64,000 nt of DNA from Dillenia suffruticosa (lineage: Eukaryota > Streptophyta > Magnoliopsida > Dilleniales > Dilleniaceae): the NCBI GenBank assembly GCA_033439265.1, contig JAVTVX010000027.1:9067001-9131000 (forward strand), in the 5' to 3' direction. The position numbers were made by a program, and so were the translations under genes. The notes under the pieces were generated by a model. It was given only the letters and a program-made list of their open reading frames with translations. It was not told where the DNA came from and did not search any database. The first letter of the stretch is position 1; each line of letters begins with the position of its first letter. This document shows positions 37,358 to 50,850 of this stretch, piece after piece.

Positions 37358-40300
37358 GAGAGCGAGAGAGAGAGAGAGAGGGAGAGAGAGAGAGAGAGAG
37401 AGGGAGGGATTCAATGAGAAAAGTGAAGAGAAGTGTTGCGGAAAGCAATATAGAGGTGATGAACATGGAGAAACTTACCACCAGTTAATGATGGTTTCCT
37501 CTGTGTGCGTGAGAGAGAGGGAGAGGGAGAGGAAAGATCAAAATCTGAGTTTTTGACTGTGAAAATTAATATGTTATGTATCCAAGAAGAAAAGCAAAAA
37601 GCTGCATTGACTAGGGGAGAAGAAAAGTTGCAAGTAAAGCAGACTAGAGAAGGAAAGTTGAAATTAAGGCAAGATATACACTTGGTAAATTGGGTAAGTG
37701 TGGCCCATCTGGAAGCCACCCAAACCTGCCCCTGTAGCCTGGTTTCCCACTTCTATTTTATGATGTATTGATCATTTAGTTTCTGTTCTCTCTCTCTCTT
37801 CCCCCTTTTTCCCTACCCCTACCCCCGGGTGTGAAGGGGGTGTCTCGTTTAAGAATTTTGTGATGTTTTAATAATTTAAATTTCGTTCCCCACGTCTTTC
37901 TTGTGTCTTTGTTTGCATCTTTTTGGTACTTATTTTTTGAATATTTTATAGTTTACTAGAATTGCTGTGGACCTTTGCTTTAGTGTTAAGAGATTTATTA
38001 ATATGATAAAGAAACAAACATTACTAAATAACCTTAACTTTTTGAAGCAGTTGGTTATTTCACATTATGAAACAAGAGAAGCATCAAGGTGGTTGTTTGA
38101 CTACTTTAAGATAAACAATTATGTTTTGACAAAATCTTGCATCTGTTGTTTAGCTTGACTGGCTATCTAAACTTAAAATAAGGCTAAGGATCAATATATA
38201 TTCTGTCAAAAATAATAAATGAAAAGGGGGGGGAAAAAACAAAACAAAAGGAAGAGGAAGTTGATGTTTCCACTACAGGTGGATGCACATGAAATAATTG
38301 CCCCTACATGCTGCTAAATAGAACTCGTACTACCAATTTTATTTATTTAGTTTTTCTTGCCTTCATGTGTTTTTTTTTTTTTTTACTAATTGCCCCTACA
38401 TGCTGCTAAATAAAAACTTGTATTACCAATTTTATTTATGTGGTTTTTCTTGTCTTCATGTGATTTTTTTTTTTTTTCGGAAATAATTGCCCTTACATGC
38501 TGCTAAATAGAAACTTGTATTACCAATTTTATTTATGTAGTTTTTCTTGTCTTCATGTGATTTTTTTTTCATTTGTTTGTGCACACTTTCTTTAAGAAAA
38601 TAGAATCGCACGTAGTTACCTATAGAAGTAGATCGAATGTTGACCAAATAGATTTCTTCCTCATTAGGAGGGGCGATAGAATAACCCATTGGGATTGTTA
38701 AGGTTATACCAGGGGAGACTATAACAATTTAGTATAGACTTTTAGTTTTTGATATGCATATACCTAAAAGGCAAAATAAGTATCACTAAATTACGGAGTC
38801 AAAAATTAAGTGGTGGAATTTGAAAGAAGAAAAAGCGGTGACTTTTAGAAACAAATTAATGCAAGTGGCAACCTAGTCCACTAATGATGATTTGGAAACC
38901 ATGTGGATAGAAATGTCTAATAATGTTAAGAATATATGTAAAGAGATTCTTGGTGTATATGGGGTTAGGCTCCAATAGGTATGTGGTGATGAAATGAGTA
39001 AATCCAAATTGTTATACGAACCAAATGAGAGTCTTATAAGAATCTTAAAAGTAACAGAAGTAGTGATACATTTGAAAAATATAAGATTACAAAAAAAGAT
39101 GTGAAAAAGTTTATTCATGAATAAAAAAGTAAGGTGTATAACAAATTATATAAAAAAAATAGAAATCAAGAATGGAGAAAAATAGATTTACAGAATTGTC
39201 AAACTAGGGGAGAAGAAGGGAAAAAATCTAAATGGTGTTAGATATATTAAGAGTAAAACCAATAGTATTTTTGTGAAGAATGAGGATATAAGAAATCGTT
39301 GAAAGGATTATTTTGATAATCTCTTTAACATATCGACGATATCGTGATATTTGTAGATGAGATCAATAAAGATTTTAAATGCAACATTCATCCTCATGAA
39401 GTAAAGGAATCCTTAAAGAAAATGAAAAATAATAAAATCATAGGACTCAATGGCATCCCTATTGAGATGTGGAAGTGTTTGAGTGAAGCGGGGAAATGAA
39501 TATTAATTGATCTTTTTAACAGAATTTGGCAAACAAAAAAAAGCCCGAAGTATGGAGGGAGAGCACATTTATATCACTATATAAGAATAAATGAGATATA
39601 CAGGATTGTTCCGATTATAGGGGAATTAAATTTATGAGTTATACTAAGAAGTTATGGAAAAAAGTGAGAGAGCATACATTGAGATTGAAGGTAAGTATGT
39701 CTCATAATCAATTTGGATTTATGCCAAAATGATCCACTATCGAAACCATTCATTTATTAAGACATTTGATGGAGATATTTAGAGTATGGAAGAGAGATTT
39801 GCATATGATATTTATTGACCTAGAAAAAACATGTGATAGGGTACCTAGAGACATATTGTGGTGAGTGTTAATGAAAAAGTGAATCTCCTTGAGATACATT
39901 AATCTTATTAAAAATATATATTACGAAGCTGTTACCAATGTAAGAAACTGCGGAGGTTTAAGTGATAGCTTTCCAATTAACATTGAATTTCACTAAGATT
40001 CGGCATGAAGTTCTCTCAATTTTGCAATAGTGATAAATGAAATCACAAAGAGTATAAATGGAATACCATTGTGCATATTTTTTGTAGATGATATAGTGTT
40101 GGTCGATGAAATTAGAGAGGGTATTAATGCTAAATTGGAATTATTGAGGGATACTAAAATCCAGAGGATTTAGATTGAGTAAGTAAAAAATTGACAATAG
40201 AGATGTATGTTTAGCGGCATTTATCAGAATGATGAATAAACTATTACATTAGAAGGTCAGGACGTACCAAAAAGTGGACGTTTTAAATATCTTGACTCCA

Positions 40301-43300
40301 TCATTCAAAACGATTGCAACATAAGTGGGGATATAAATTATAGGATTCAAGTGGGTTGGATGAAAGGAAAAAGTACATCTGGATTTCTTTGCTATCTCAT
40401 GATGCCATTGTAGTTGAAGGAAAATTTTATAAAACTGCAGTAAGAGCTGCATTATTGTATGATACTGAATGTTGGGTTATTAAACAATAACAGGAATATA
40501 AAAAATGGTTGTAACTAAAATGAAGATATTCAGATGGATATGTGATAAAATTAAAAAAAATAGAAATGAAGAGATACGTACTAAGTTGGAAGTGAATTCA
40601 ATTGTGAATAAGATGTGAGAGTATCGTTTAAGGTGATTTGAACATATGCAACGAAAATCCAAAAACGTATCAATTAGGAGATGCGAGATCTTAAATGTAG
40701 GAGATTTAGTGACGCATCGGGGTAGGCCGTTGAAAACCTTAATGCAAATATAAGTGTTAAGAGTTTAGTTGAGGAGATGACTTTAGATAGAAATGAGCAG
40801 TGTAGGAAAATTCGAAACAGTTAAATCATCTATTTTATTATTTTAAGTTTCTAGGAAGTGTTTTTTTCATTATTTTTATTTTTATTTTTTTAAATATTAT
40901 CTTCTCTATTTTTGCTTTTAAATTTTAATTTTAAATTTTTGTTTTTTCCTTTATCTTGTATTTGTTTTTCAAACGGTCGATTCCAAAATTTGGGATTAAG
41001 ATTTAAATCAAAAAGGTTTTTATGGAATCTTTTATTTTAGAAAGTCATTTGTTTGTTGTTATCTATCATCAATTTATAAGTTTGTGGCACTTTTATTTCT
41101 TTCTACAGTTCATGTTATTTTTGAATCTTATGTACTATCTTTATTATTCGCAGGACTTGTTGAAACTGATCCAGAAGCTGCACTCGCTGGTTTTGCAGAG
41201 GTTGTTAAAATGGAGCCGGAAAAAGCTGAGTGGTACACACCTTTTACTTGAATATTTACTCTTATGATGGTACAAATTATTTTAATTAAATTAATATCTT
41301 TATCATCCTTTGCTACTTTTGGATGTCTCAGTCAAAATTATGTTCTTTTAAGATACTGTGAAACCGGATTCTGAGCATCTCTTGCCTTGGAATATACTCT
41401 ACGATAGTACTTTAGTATTTTAGACTTTCATATATTGTTTGAATATTGTTAGTTCTGCTTACAAGGTCATCAAGTTCACTCTTTAGTCAACAATTCTCTG
41501 GATGTGGTGGTTTTTGTTATCTGATTATTTGCACTATCTGTTCCAATCAACTTGTTTCGTTTTGTGCTGATGCTCTTGACTGCGTATCCTGATTTTGAAA
41601 TGCAAAATTCATGTTTTAAGGGAGATAAAAATTTTCACTCTTGTAGTGCAAGCAATTGTATATATTGGTAATCTAATAAAAACCTACAGAACTTAGTTTG
41701 TTGTGACTGATGAAGAAGTTTTAACTATGATGCATTACTGGGTTCCTGTTTAAATCCAGGCTCTCATAGCTGTGCTTTATTTGAGTTTCTGAGTGTATTG
41801 AGGCAACTTCCCTCTGCTCAATGTAATACTTGGCTGGTTCTTTTGTATTTGCGGTTTTATACATATATTGAGCAATAGCTGTCATTATTTATTTCTTTTC
41901 TTGGGAGTATGCACACCTGATTTCTGTGACATAAAAACTTCTTTTGTGTCTTAGAAATATTGGGCATGCTGACAAGCAGATCAAGAAGAGGTCTTTTTTA
42001 GATGGTTGACATGTTGTATTTCATGCTGTCCCCTCCCTCAGTCATTAAAATATTGTCTTCTCCTATTATTTTATGTGATCTTTTGCATGTACCATATGCA
42101 TCTTCTTCTATGACAGATTGCCATTTTGTATGAGTGCAAGAATTTTCTCTGATTTATATTTTACTAGTGGACTTAGCTAATATCTCAAGGGTTACTTTGG
42201 TTGACACTGCCTTTTCTAATACTGGATCATGATTGAAACCTTTGATTCATCAGGGGGTTCAAAGCTTTGAAACAAACAGTTAAGCTTTACTATCGTTTAG
42301 GGAAGTACAAAGAGATGATGGAAGCGTATAGAGTTATGTTGACATACATTAAATCGGCGGTGACACGTAACTACAGTGAAAAGTGTATAAACAACATCAT
42401 GGATTTTGTTTCTGGGTCAGCTAGCCAGAACTTTGGGCTTCTACAAGAGTTCTATCAGACCACCCTTAAAGCCCTTGAGGAAGCAAAAAATGAGGTTAGA
42501 GGTTAATCTTCAATTCACTTTCTGTATGTTGCTTGTTAATACCAGCAGAAGCAGATTTTTACTCTTCTTTATATCACACAGAGATTGTGGTTCAAGACAA
42601 ATCTTAAGCTGTGCAAGATTTGGTTTGACATGGGTGAATATGGACGAATGAATAAGGTATTTGATTGGTAGATTTAAACCTTGAATTTTTGTTTTTGACA
42701 TTGGGAAGTAGTTTAATAACTCTTTCTGATCCAGATCTTGAAAGAGCTTCACAAATCTTGTCGAAAAGAAGATGGGACAGATGATCAAAAGAAAGGAACA
42801 CAACTCTTGGAGGTGTATGCAATTGAGATTCAGATGTACACTGAAACAAAGAACAACAAAAAGCTCAAGGTAAGAATATTATATGGTTGATTAAAGCCAA
42901 GCCAAATAGTCTCTTTTGTAGCACACTATGGTTTTGCCCTTTTTGTGCTTTGTCTGGTCAGTTTGATGACGAAAGGTAGCTCTTGTCTTATTTCTGGTGA
43001 ACATCACCACCTATAACATCCTTGGTGCTTGCAATGTGAACTATATCAAGGTGCTCCGTAGTCCACCGATTTTGATTGACCAATTGTAATTATTTTGGTT
43101 GTAAGAAATGGAAGGAAAGGTTAGCATCACACAAATCTGCCCTAGACTAGAAATCCATAGTCATCTGATTAGGGGGAAAGAGGAAAGTTTAGAGTTGCCT
43201 ACTACTGTTCTTGTTGGTCTTATAATTTTCTTTTTCTTTTTTTTTTTCCTTATTATCCTGATATAAACATGATGAAATATTTTGTCATGCAACTGAAGTT

Positions 43301-46300
43301 GCCAATGTATCTAATGAAATTAACTAAGATGAGATCTGTGTTCAAGGAAAATTTCATTTTTGAATGAAGTCATATGACAGTTTTTTATTCTATTGTTTTA
43401 GCATTAATTATTTTAATCTACATTATTATTGATTGGTTAAATCAGTACATGGTAAATGAATCCACTTATTCATAAGAATGAGATGGCAGCTGTCATAGAT
43501 GATGAATTGATTTTTCTTCAATCTGTCAATTGATCTATGTTAGCATTGTCTTGACTGATAATGATTGACGAATCAGAAACATTTATATGGATTAATTACT
43601 TACTGCATGACATTATGTCATGGAATACAATAGGTAGGTGGACTCAGAAAGTGGAAAGCACGGATTAAAATGATCTTTTTGTCAATCGGCTATGCATGGG
43701 GCTATTACTGATGCCCCTTCCATTCCTAACAATGGCAAATCCTGAGCACATAGAATTTGTTCATCTGTACTACTGAGGATAGAAAGGAAAGGAAACGAAG
43801 TGGTAGAAAATAGGAATTTCCAGAGGACATAATTACCTGCTCTTGAACTTAAGTTTGGAATGTGCTCATTGTGTGTTTGACCTAGCAATCTTGCATAATT
43901 GATTTGATCCGCTGCCACTAAACTAAAACTAAAAAGGAAACAAAAGAAATGAAAGAATGGGGAGTTCTCACCTACATAATTAATTGGTTGCTTACGTAGC
44001 CAATGTGGCAAACTTCTTGTCATTCTATATTTATGATACATGAATAGTTTTCAGTTAGCACTTAGCTGTAGCTGCCTTCCAAAAGAAGCTGCAGAAAGAT
44101 CTGTATGTTCAACTACTTTCCATAAGTGCTATCTTGTTCAAGCCATGGATCAGGCATTGGTGTAATAAAAGGTGCAAGCGATCTAGGCTTTGTCTATAGT
44201 CTCTCATTTTATGAAAGGCCAAAATCACAAGTAACTGTATGAACTTTATGCCAACTCTCTAGGCCCCCTGGATTTCTACTATAGTGATTTACCTCCAAAA
44301 ACTTTTGAAATAGGTTTCAGAGTGCCTCTTAAGACGACATTAAGTTTCTGCATCTTGTCTCCCTTAATTTTTTGTGAAGACTCTGAATCTAGCCTCCAAA
44401 TTGACAATATGGGCTCTGCTTTTTCCCTCTTTCTTCTCTCTCTTTGGAAAAGTTTATGAAATTTTTGGAAGTAACTAATATTTTTCGAATAACTCTTTTG
44501 AGTTTTGATTTTTGTCTTCTTTGAAAATTTTGCCCCAAATTTAACTCTTTCAATTCAAAATTTCCCATATTTAATCTCTAAATGAATTTTCCATTTTCGC
44601 TTTCTTATTTTTTGTCTCTACAATATGTTATTTTTTGCTGGAGAGAAGAGAAAGAGAAACACACGAGGTCAATGCCTTGTATGTGACCTTTGAAGGGGAT
44701 GAAATTGTAACTCTCATCTACGGAATTGATCGACTTTTATTTAAAAAAAATTTGGGGTAATTGACTACACAATATGAGCTTAGGAGGCTAGTTGAAAGGA
44801 GCCATTATGATTTTGGGAATGAAATATTTTTTTAATTCCTCCCTTGCATATTTCAAAAGCAATCTCCATAAAATGTCCTTAATTGTACTTTGGAATACAA
44901 ACTCTCTATTATCATATTTGTTTCTTTCATGTTTCAAATTCATCATATTTTAATTCCTCTCTCGCATATTTCAAAAGTAATCTCCATGGAAAGTCCTTAA
45001 TTGTATTTTGGAATATGAACTCTCTATTTTCTTTTTTGTTTCTTTCATGATTTTCATCGTTCTCTTCTGTTTCTTGCCATTGAAGACTTTGTTCTTATAT
45101 TATGAGGTAATGAACAATGACTTAAGAACTATGAGTTTGAAAGTTAGAAGTATGGATATAGTATATCCGATATAAAATATGTTTGATGGATCTTTGAGAC
45201 GAAATGACATTACTTATGCTAAATCTGTGTAAAATCTATGGCCTGGTAATGGTGTTATTCCTTTCAGCTGGTGATTATTTGCAGGTGCTGTAGTGTTTCG
45301 ACTCATTGGTCTAGCTATTTTTCATCAATGAACTATTTTATTTGGTTGAATTTACTGGACACATGTATTTAACAGTTGATTAGGTAGTTACAAATTTATT
45401 TTCTTAATGATTTAGCTTGCTCTAAAGTTTTCTAACAATTCATTTACCTTTGCTGTAGCAACTATACCAAAAGGCTCTTACAATCAAATCAGCAATTCCT
45501 CATCCAAGGATAATGGGTATCATTCACGAGTGTGGTGGAAAGATGCACATGGCGGAACGACAGTGGCCTGAAGCTGCAACTGATTTCTTTGAAGCTTTCA
45601 AGAATTATGATGAAGCTGGGAATCAGCGGCGCATCCAATGTCTGAAGTATGTATTAGAGACAATCAATTCCTCCCCACGCCACCAAAAAAAGATAGAGAG
45701 AGAGAGAATATGCATGAGGAAATATCTGATTTACCTCTGAGAATTGTACTTCCTTTTATGCAAAGGTCTTACTAGGTTCTTCAGGCACCCCTGCCCCCTA
45801 CTGGGATGCTCAGATGGTTAGATCAGATTGCTTTGGCTCATAATTATTATACCTTGCGTTCTGAAATACTCTCTCCTTTCTGCCTTATATGACAGGTATC
45901 TGGTTCTTGCCAACATGTTGATGGAGTCTCAAGTTAATCCGTTTGATGCGCAGGAGGCAAAGCCGTATGTTGTCTGCTTGAAGGCTCAATCTCTCTTTTG
46001 ATTCTAGAATTTTTTTTTTTTTTTTTTTGTGCTCTCATTTTGCATGTATCCTTTTTCAGATATAAAAATGACCCTGAGATTTTGGCAATGACTAATCTGA
46101 TAGCAGCTTATCAAAGGAATGAAATATTGGAGTTTGAGAAAATCCTTAAGGTATGATCTTTTTGTGTTCATGTCGTTATCTTTTTTTCTGATTACTATTA
46201 TATTTATGCTTTTCATAGTGCTGTGATGTCACGTAACCATCCTTTTGGAAAATGCTGTTCTTAGAGTAACAGAAGAACAATAATGGATGATCCATTCATT

Positions 46301-47173
46301 AGAAACTACATTGAGGATCTGTTGAAGAATATCAGAACACAGGTTTTGCTCAAGCTCATCAAACCATACACGAGAATCAGGATTCCATTCATATCTAAGG
46401 TACAAAATTGTCATTTGTAATGTCCTTTTAAGTGTATATGTGTATGCATATGTGTATACATATTGCATATGAAAATATGCTTTCTTTAGTTAATATAATG
46501 GTGTCAAAATACAGAAAATCTGAAATGCTGGATGAGGACAAAGTACTGGTCCTATCTTAAATGGATGTGGAATTTGTAATTTGTAATTTGTATGTGTGTG
46601 TAGACATTGGGATTGTCTGTTATACCTTCTAATAAATGGTTCGATAGATCCTCAACTTTGTATCAATCAACTGAACTTGAATTGACTTGACATGTCATAG
46701 TCCTAATATTAGTAGGGTTTTTACCTTTTTGTTTTTGTTGTTCGTGCTAGCTTGTACTTTGTTTTTTTTTTTTATTTATTATTATCATTATTTGTTGGCT
46801 GGGGGGGGGGTGTTATCAACTACAAGTAAATAGGATTCTTATCTTAACAATGTCAATTTGGCAATGCAGGAGCTTAATGTACCCGAGGAAGATGTTGAAC
46901 AACTGTTGGTGTCATTAATATTGGATAACCGGATTCAAGGGCATATTGATCAAGTGAACAGGCTGTTGGAGTGTGGTGACAGGTCAACCTTAAATTTTGA
47001 CGCTTTGTCTTGTGTTTTCTTACTATTTATCTGAGCTACTTGTTTTGATATGTGTTTGCACTTTGGGATATTTACTGGGCAGGTCGAAAGGGATGAAGAA
47101 GTATTCTGCTATAGAGAAGTGGAGCAAACAGCTTTTTGCACTTTCCCAAACTATCAGCAATCGGGTGGGTTGA
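31866..47173 (+). CDS. CSN2: COP9 signalosome complex subunit 2
   Basis: Twelve exons: 31866-31875, 32007-32099, 41154-41232, 42254-42494, 42582-42656, 42735-42869, 45459-45646, 45896-45964, 46060-46150, 46265-46399, 46870-46982 and 47083-47173. They join in frame to 439 codons, the same length as Arabidopsis CSN2, and all introns are GT-AG. The N-terminus has the acidic [18 protein letters not shown] stretch, followed by the TPR-like helical region ([29 protein letters not shown]) and the PCI domain ([36 protein letters not shown]). CSN2 is a PCI subunit of the nuclear complex that removes NEDD8 from cullins and governs light and hormone responses. The start is a 10-base first exon (MGS-D). 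The C-terminal 30 residues ([17 protein letters not shown]) are the least conserved. Intron 2 is 9054 bp. No lesions are visible. Confidence 0.96.
35040..35340 (+). repeat. 150-bp tandem duplication in CSN2 intron 2
   Basis: CTGGATTTTGRYCATTC and TTTCATCCTCCTT recur with an offset of 150 bases (35061 and 35211). The copies are diverged, about 75-80% by eye. This explains the open frame with repeated FHPP text, which is not a gene. Confidence 0.65.
37311..37409 (+). repeat. (GA)n microsatellite
   Basis: Interrupted GA repeats of about 90 bp lie within CSN2 intron 2. A smaller run is at 37508-37530. Confidence 0.9.
38287..38575 (+). repeat. Three ~95-bp tandem repeats
   Basis: ATTGCCCYTACATGCTGCTA starts near 38298, 38389 and 38486. 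Each is followed by ACCAATTTTATTTATKTRGT, TTTTTCTTGYCTTCATGTG and a T-run. The third copy abuts the truncated LINE. Confidence 0.8.
38585..41005 (+). mobile_element. 5'-truncated RTE-type LINE in CSN2 intron 2
   Basis: The translated plus strand follows plant RTE-clade LINEs in order: the end of the endonuclease ([19 protein letters not shown], 38606-38670), a linker ([13 protein letters not shown]), then RT ([12 protein letters not shown] near 39450; [10 protein letters not shown] near 39710; [20 protein letters not shown] near 39800; active-site FVDD near 40085 in place of the usual FADD), then the C-terminal [11 protein letters not shown]...RGRPLKT region near 40620-40730. The 3' tail TTTGGGATTAAG at 40988-40999 fits the family. 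The frame has several in-frame stops and shifts, and the 5' half of the endonuclease is absent. It is inactive and lies sense to CSN2. Confidence 0.85.
44834..45070 (+). repeat. 118-bp tandem duplication in CSN2 intron 6
   Basis: AATTCCTCYCTYGCATATTT recurs at 44834 and 44952, and the copies stay alignable through TCCTTAATTGTAYTTTGGAA and TTTGTTTCTTTCATG. About 90% identical by eye, so fairly recent. Confidence 0.8.
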
Positions 47174-49579
47174 ATTCGTGTTTGGGTAATATGTCCATAT
47201 CTGAATGTTGTGCTCATGTTATATCAAATCTGAGGTGATTAATTTTTTGTCACTCAAACGAGATGACATTAAGAAGTGAAGAAGAGGATCGGCAAGAAAT
47301 ACTTGTCTATCAATGGTTCAATTCATTTTTGAAAGACCTTGTTTTTGCATATTTAATGAAATTTTTTATTGGACATCCTTTAGTTTGTAGTGGAAAGTGG
47401 ATACCAGTTAGCATTTATGCATAATGGTTGTGATAACATAGGCATATAGAAACATACATTTGATATATAGGAGGAAGCTTACAAACAGAGAGATCGACGT
47501 AATAATTCCGATTTATGTATTGATGCATGTTGAACGGTGATCTCTATTATCTCTTTCCGGTTGCACAGGGGGGCTTTGATTCCAGGTGCCTTAGCTCACC
47601 TGGAAAGAGATAAAGAAAATAGCATTTTTCTTTTTATTTTTTTTAATCATAGTGTTTGTCATGCTAGCCATGGCAGTGATATGATCCAACATATTGGGTC
47701 CACAAATTTGCACTTCTGCATAGTGTTTTGGAATCTGAATTCTCGGTCTTGATAGTTATTTAAGCAAAAGAGGACCCTTTGGTTTTTGGCTAAATCCAGA
47801 ATGATTTTTTGTTTGCTCGTAAAATTGAAGGAATAAAAAAAGAGCCCTAAAAGAAAGGAGCTAAAATGGGACATCTTGTCAAGGCCAACCTTGTTGTGAT
47901 GAGATCGTATTGGGTCTTGTTTGTTATAATCTAATTATGATGAATAAATTCCTAAACGATGCCCCCAGTGGGTAATACCTCTTTTATTGTTTTATAACAT
48001 CGTTTTCTTTTTTAATTAATGTTCATATTACAATATTTTTTTAGCATCAAAATTTGAATGCTAGGTTCAATGAGAGAATAGAAATTTGAAATTGAATTAA
48101 TGAGGTCGAAAATTTCCGGTCATTGGATTTTCTTAATCAATATCTCAGGTCCGAGTTTTGAAAATAGAAAAATAGTTATCGAGAGAATTAATCTTTAAAT
48201 TAAGTTTCATGGCTGTTCAAATCGAATTAGTTAGATTTTTTAAAATAGAAAATTGGTGGTCAATTACCAAAAAATTAATCTTAATTTTGAATTGGAGACA
48301 AAATTCAATTTTAAATATTTCTAATCCTGTTGTGATTAATGGGCAACCAAAAATTAACTGCGTTTATAATTTCTCCTTCGTTCTTTCAATATTAAAAATT
48401 GAAAGCCCATGGCTTCAATTTCAAAATCACCCGTTTCTTTTCACAAATTGCAAAAGGCTTCCTTCAACAGCACTGAGCACAGATGCGCTTCAGCTTCCAA
48501 CCTTGTGGCTCCTAATTCTCCCGACTGAACAAATTCATGCCCCCAATTTCAGGGACTGCCACTAAAATGATGATGAGAGCTCACCCCAAAACGTAAGCCA
48601 CTATGCCTAGAAAACAAGTTCTGCAATGGACATTACTCTTAAGTCTTAAACTTGTAAAAAGACAATCGATGAAAAATCAATCTCATGTGGAATGTATCAA
48701 TGATAACAAACTCGCCAACAAAATGATCAAACTATCTATCAAGAGGGCTGCAATGAGTTTACCATAGTTTCTTATAAATCTTAGATATAATGGGGTCACA
48801 CTTGGTCAAAGAACAATCCATTTATGAGTTTCCGTACTTCAAAATTAGCCATGATTCTCTACAAAAGTCACTACTCCTTTCCACAATGTATCTTCTTAAA
48901 ATTCAGTGTCAAAGCAAGCCACCATGACCTTCGATACCATGGACGGTGCGAAGGGAAAATAGCTCAAACTGTACCTGTAATGCAAACATGGAGCACGTAA
49001 ATAAGACCCATTTTATGCTTGTGAGGATAAAATCTGTGGAGTACATTGCTCTAAGAATGAAGGCATGATATGTACTTTGAGATGCATCAGTGGTTTCAGA
49101 GGACTACACCTGCAGCCATTATTTGGACTAGTCTTCCCATATAGTGTAGAGTCAGCCGAAAGGGAAACGACAAACTACACTATCTTAGGAACGATCATGA
49201 ATCGAAAGCAGAGACATCGTTTGGTCAGGAAGTTCTAATTCATAGTTTCCATAAATATCAACTCACCTTAAACATTTCAAGCGCCTAAAGGTGGATATCG
49301 TGATTTATGCAGAAACACATGAGACAATAATAGAGATGGAAACATTATTTCATGGTCAAAACAGCTTGAAAAGGAAATAAAAGTTCAAATACAGATCGTT
49401 CTTTTGTTGAAAAGGTGGAATATTATATTGAAGAATATATGGAGCCAAAAAAAATCAAGTAATAAATCTGTCAATGAATGATTTTCATAAATTATGCTTA
49501 ACAAAAATGGGCACAAATGATAAAAGGGATTTTGAATTATTCTAGTATACGTTGGATGGTCTAGTCCAACAAATAATAT
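47174..49579. other. CSN2 3' flank, no gene seen
   Basis: 3' UTR and AT-rich DNA. A plus-strand open stretch at 48209-48565 has low-complexity AT-driven codons and no family resemblance. No RNA gene seen. Confidence 0.5.
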
Positions 49580-49915
49580 ATGGAAGCTCCATTTGATGGA
49601 GCAAGAGACCCAGGAACAGGTAAAGCAGCCAGGGGGACAAAATTATAAGAGATTCACAAGGCTATCTTGTTCGTGACTATTGCACATAATTATAGATGTT
49701 GCTCAACATTAGAAGCTGAAGCTCTTGCTCTTAAAGATTATCGGAGGCATCAAACAAAACGCAGCTCCTTGTGGATTGCAGGAGATTCTAAAGTGATAAT
49801 TAGCACAGTGAAAGGTCAAATAGATGCTTGGTGGCATTTGAAAAATATTAGAAGTATTGCAAGGTTGGTTTTAGTAGATGATTTGAATCACCGCTATAGA
49901 GAACAAATAGTGTAG
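49580..49915 (+). pseudogene. RNase H-like (RVT_3) fragment
   Basis: A DGARDPGTGKAARG-like start is followed by LEAEALALKDYRRH, then LWIAGDSKVIISTVKG and WWHLKNIRSIARL. This is the order found in the RNase H-like domain of plant non-LTR retroelement proteins (acidic DGA, EAEALAL, DSK). The first part and second part are in different frames. No RT lies upstream. It ends with YREQIV and a stop. Confidence 0.6.
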
Positions 49916-50782
49916 CGCATATATATTTTTTGTTTTATAGGGGTGGTGAAAATCATGATAATTCGTCCATCCACAAAGATTTGAAATTTCGGAAAAGATA
50001 CTAATGTAAAATCCCTTTATCATTTGAATATCCTTACAAGGACATTGTGCAGCATATTAATTATCTAAGTGAGGACTACAAATAAGAATCAAGTACTTCT
50101 CCCAACAATAGTCATTACAAAAAAAAAACAACATTTTAACCACAAATTTAGTGACGAAAATTTTTAAAAAATTCATCGTTTTTAGCAACAAAAAATTTTT
50201 CGTCGTTAATAACGCGTCGTAAAAATTTAGCCATAAAAATTAGAAATCCGTCACTAAATTTAGCAACGAAAATCTGAAATCCGTCGCTAAATTTAGCGAC
50301 AAATAATTTTTCGTCGCTAAAATTCGTCACAAAATTTAGCGACGAAAAATTATCCGTCGTTAAATTAGCGACATAAAAAAATCCGTTGCTAAATTTAACG
50401 ATGAAAATCTAAAATTCGTTGCTAAATTTAGCAACAGATAATTTTTGTCGCTAAAATCCATCGCTAATTTAGGGAAAAAAATATCCGTCGAAAAATTATC
50501 CATCCCTAATTTAACGACGAATAAAAAAATTCGTTGCTGATTCCAAATTTTTCGAAATATCCAGGGAGCGCACGTGCCCCCTTGCCCACCCGAGCCAGCA
50601 CGTCCCTTGCCCTCCCTTGCCCACCCGAGCTAGCACGTGCCTGGATAGCCTTGCCCGCCCGAGCCAACACCAGCTTGCAACCTGCCCGCCCGCCCGATCC
50701 AGCACCTCCGTGTAGGCACTCCAACAGACACTCCAGCATCAACTTTTAATTGCTGGAAAATGTCGCTTTACCTTCTGCCTCC

Positions 50783-50850
50783 ACCGTGGTTTGAACTTCG
50801 AATTCTTGCACACACACGCAACCTGTAAACCACCAAGTCAAAGGATATTA
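50783..50850 (-). other. tRNA-like A/B-box module 1 in CACTA element
   Basis: On the minus strand CTTTGACTTGGTGGTTTACAGG (positions 50846-50822) is followed by a B-box GAAGTTCAAACC (ending 50788), spaced like a pol III internal promoter. The GC-rich patch lies downstream. Confidence 0.5.

Noticed and set aside
37272-37556. Ser-Leu and Arg-Glu repeat peptides
   Set aside because: Translations of a (GA)n/(TC)n microsatellite within a CSN2 intron.
43682-44041. 119-codon minus-strand frame in CSN2 intron 6
   Set aside because: No recognisable motif, no splice or promoter support, and it lies opposite an intron of a well-defined gene.
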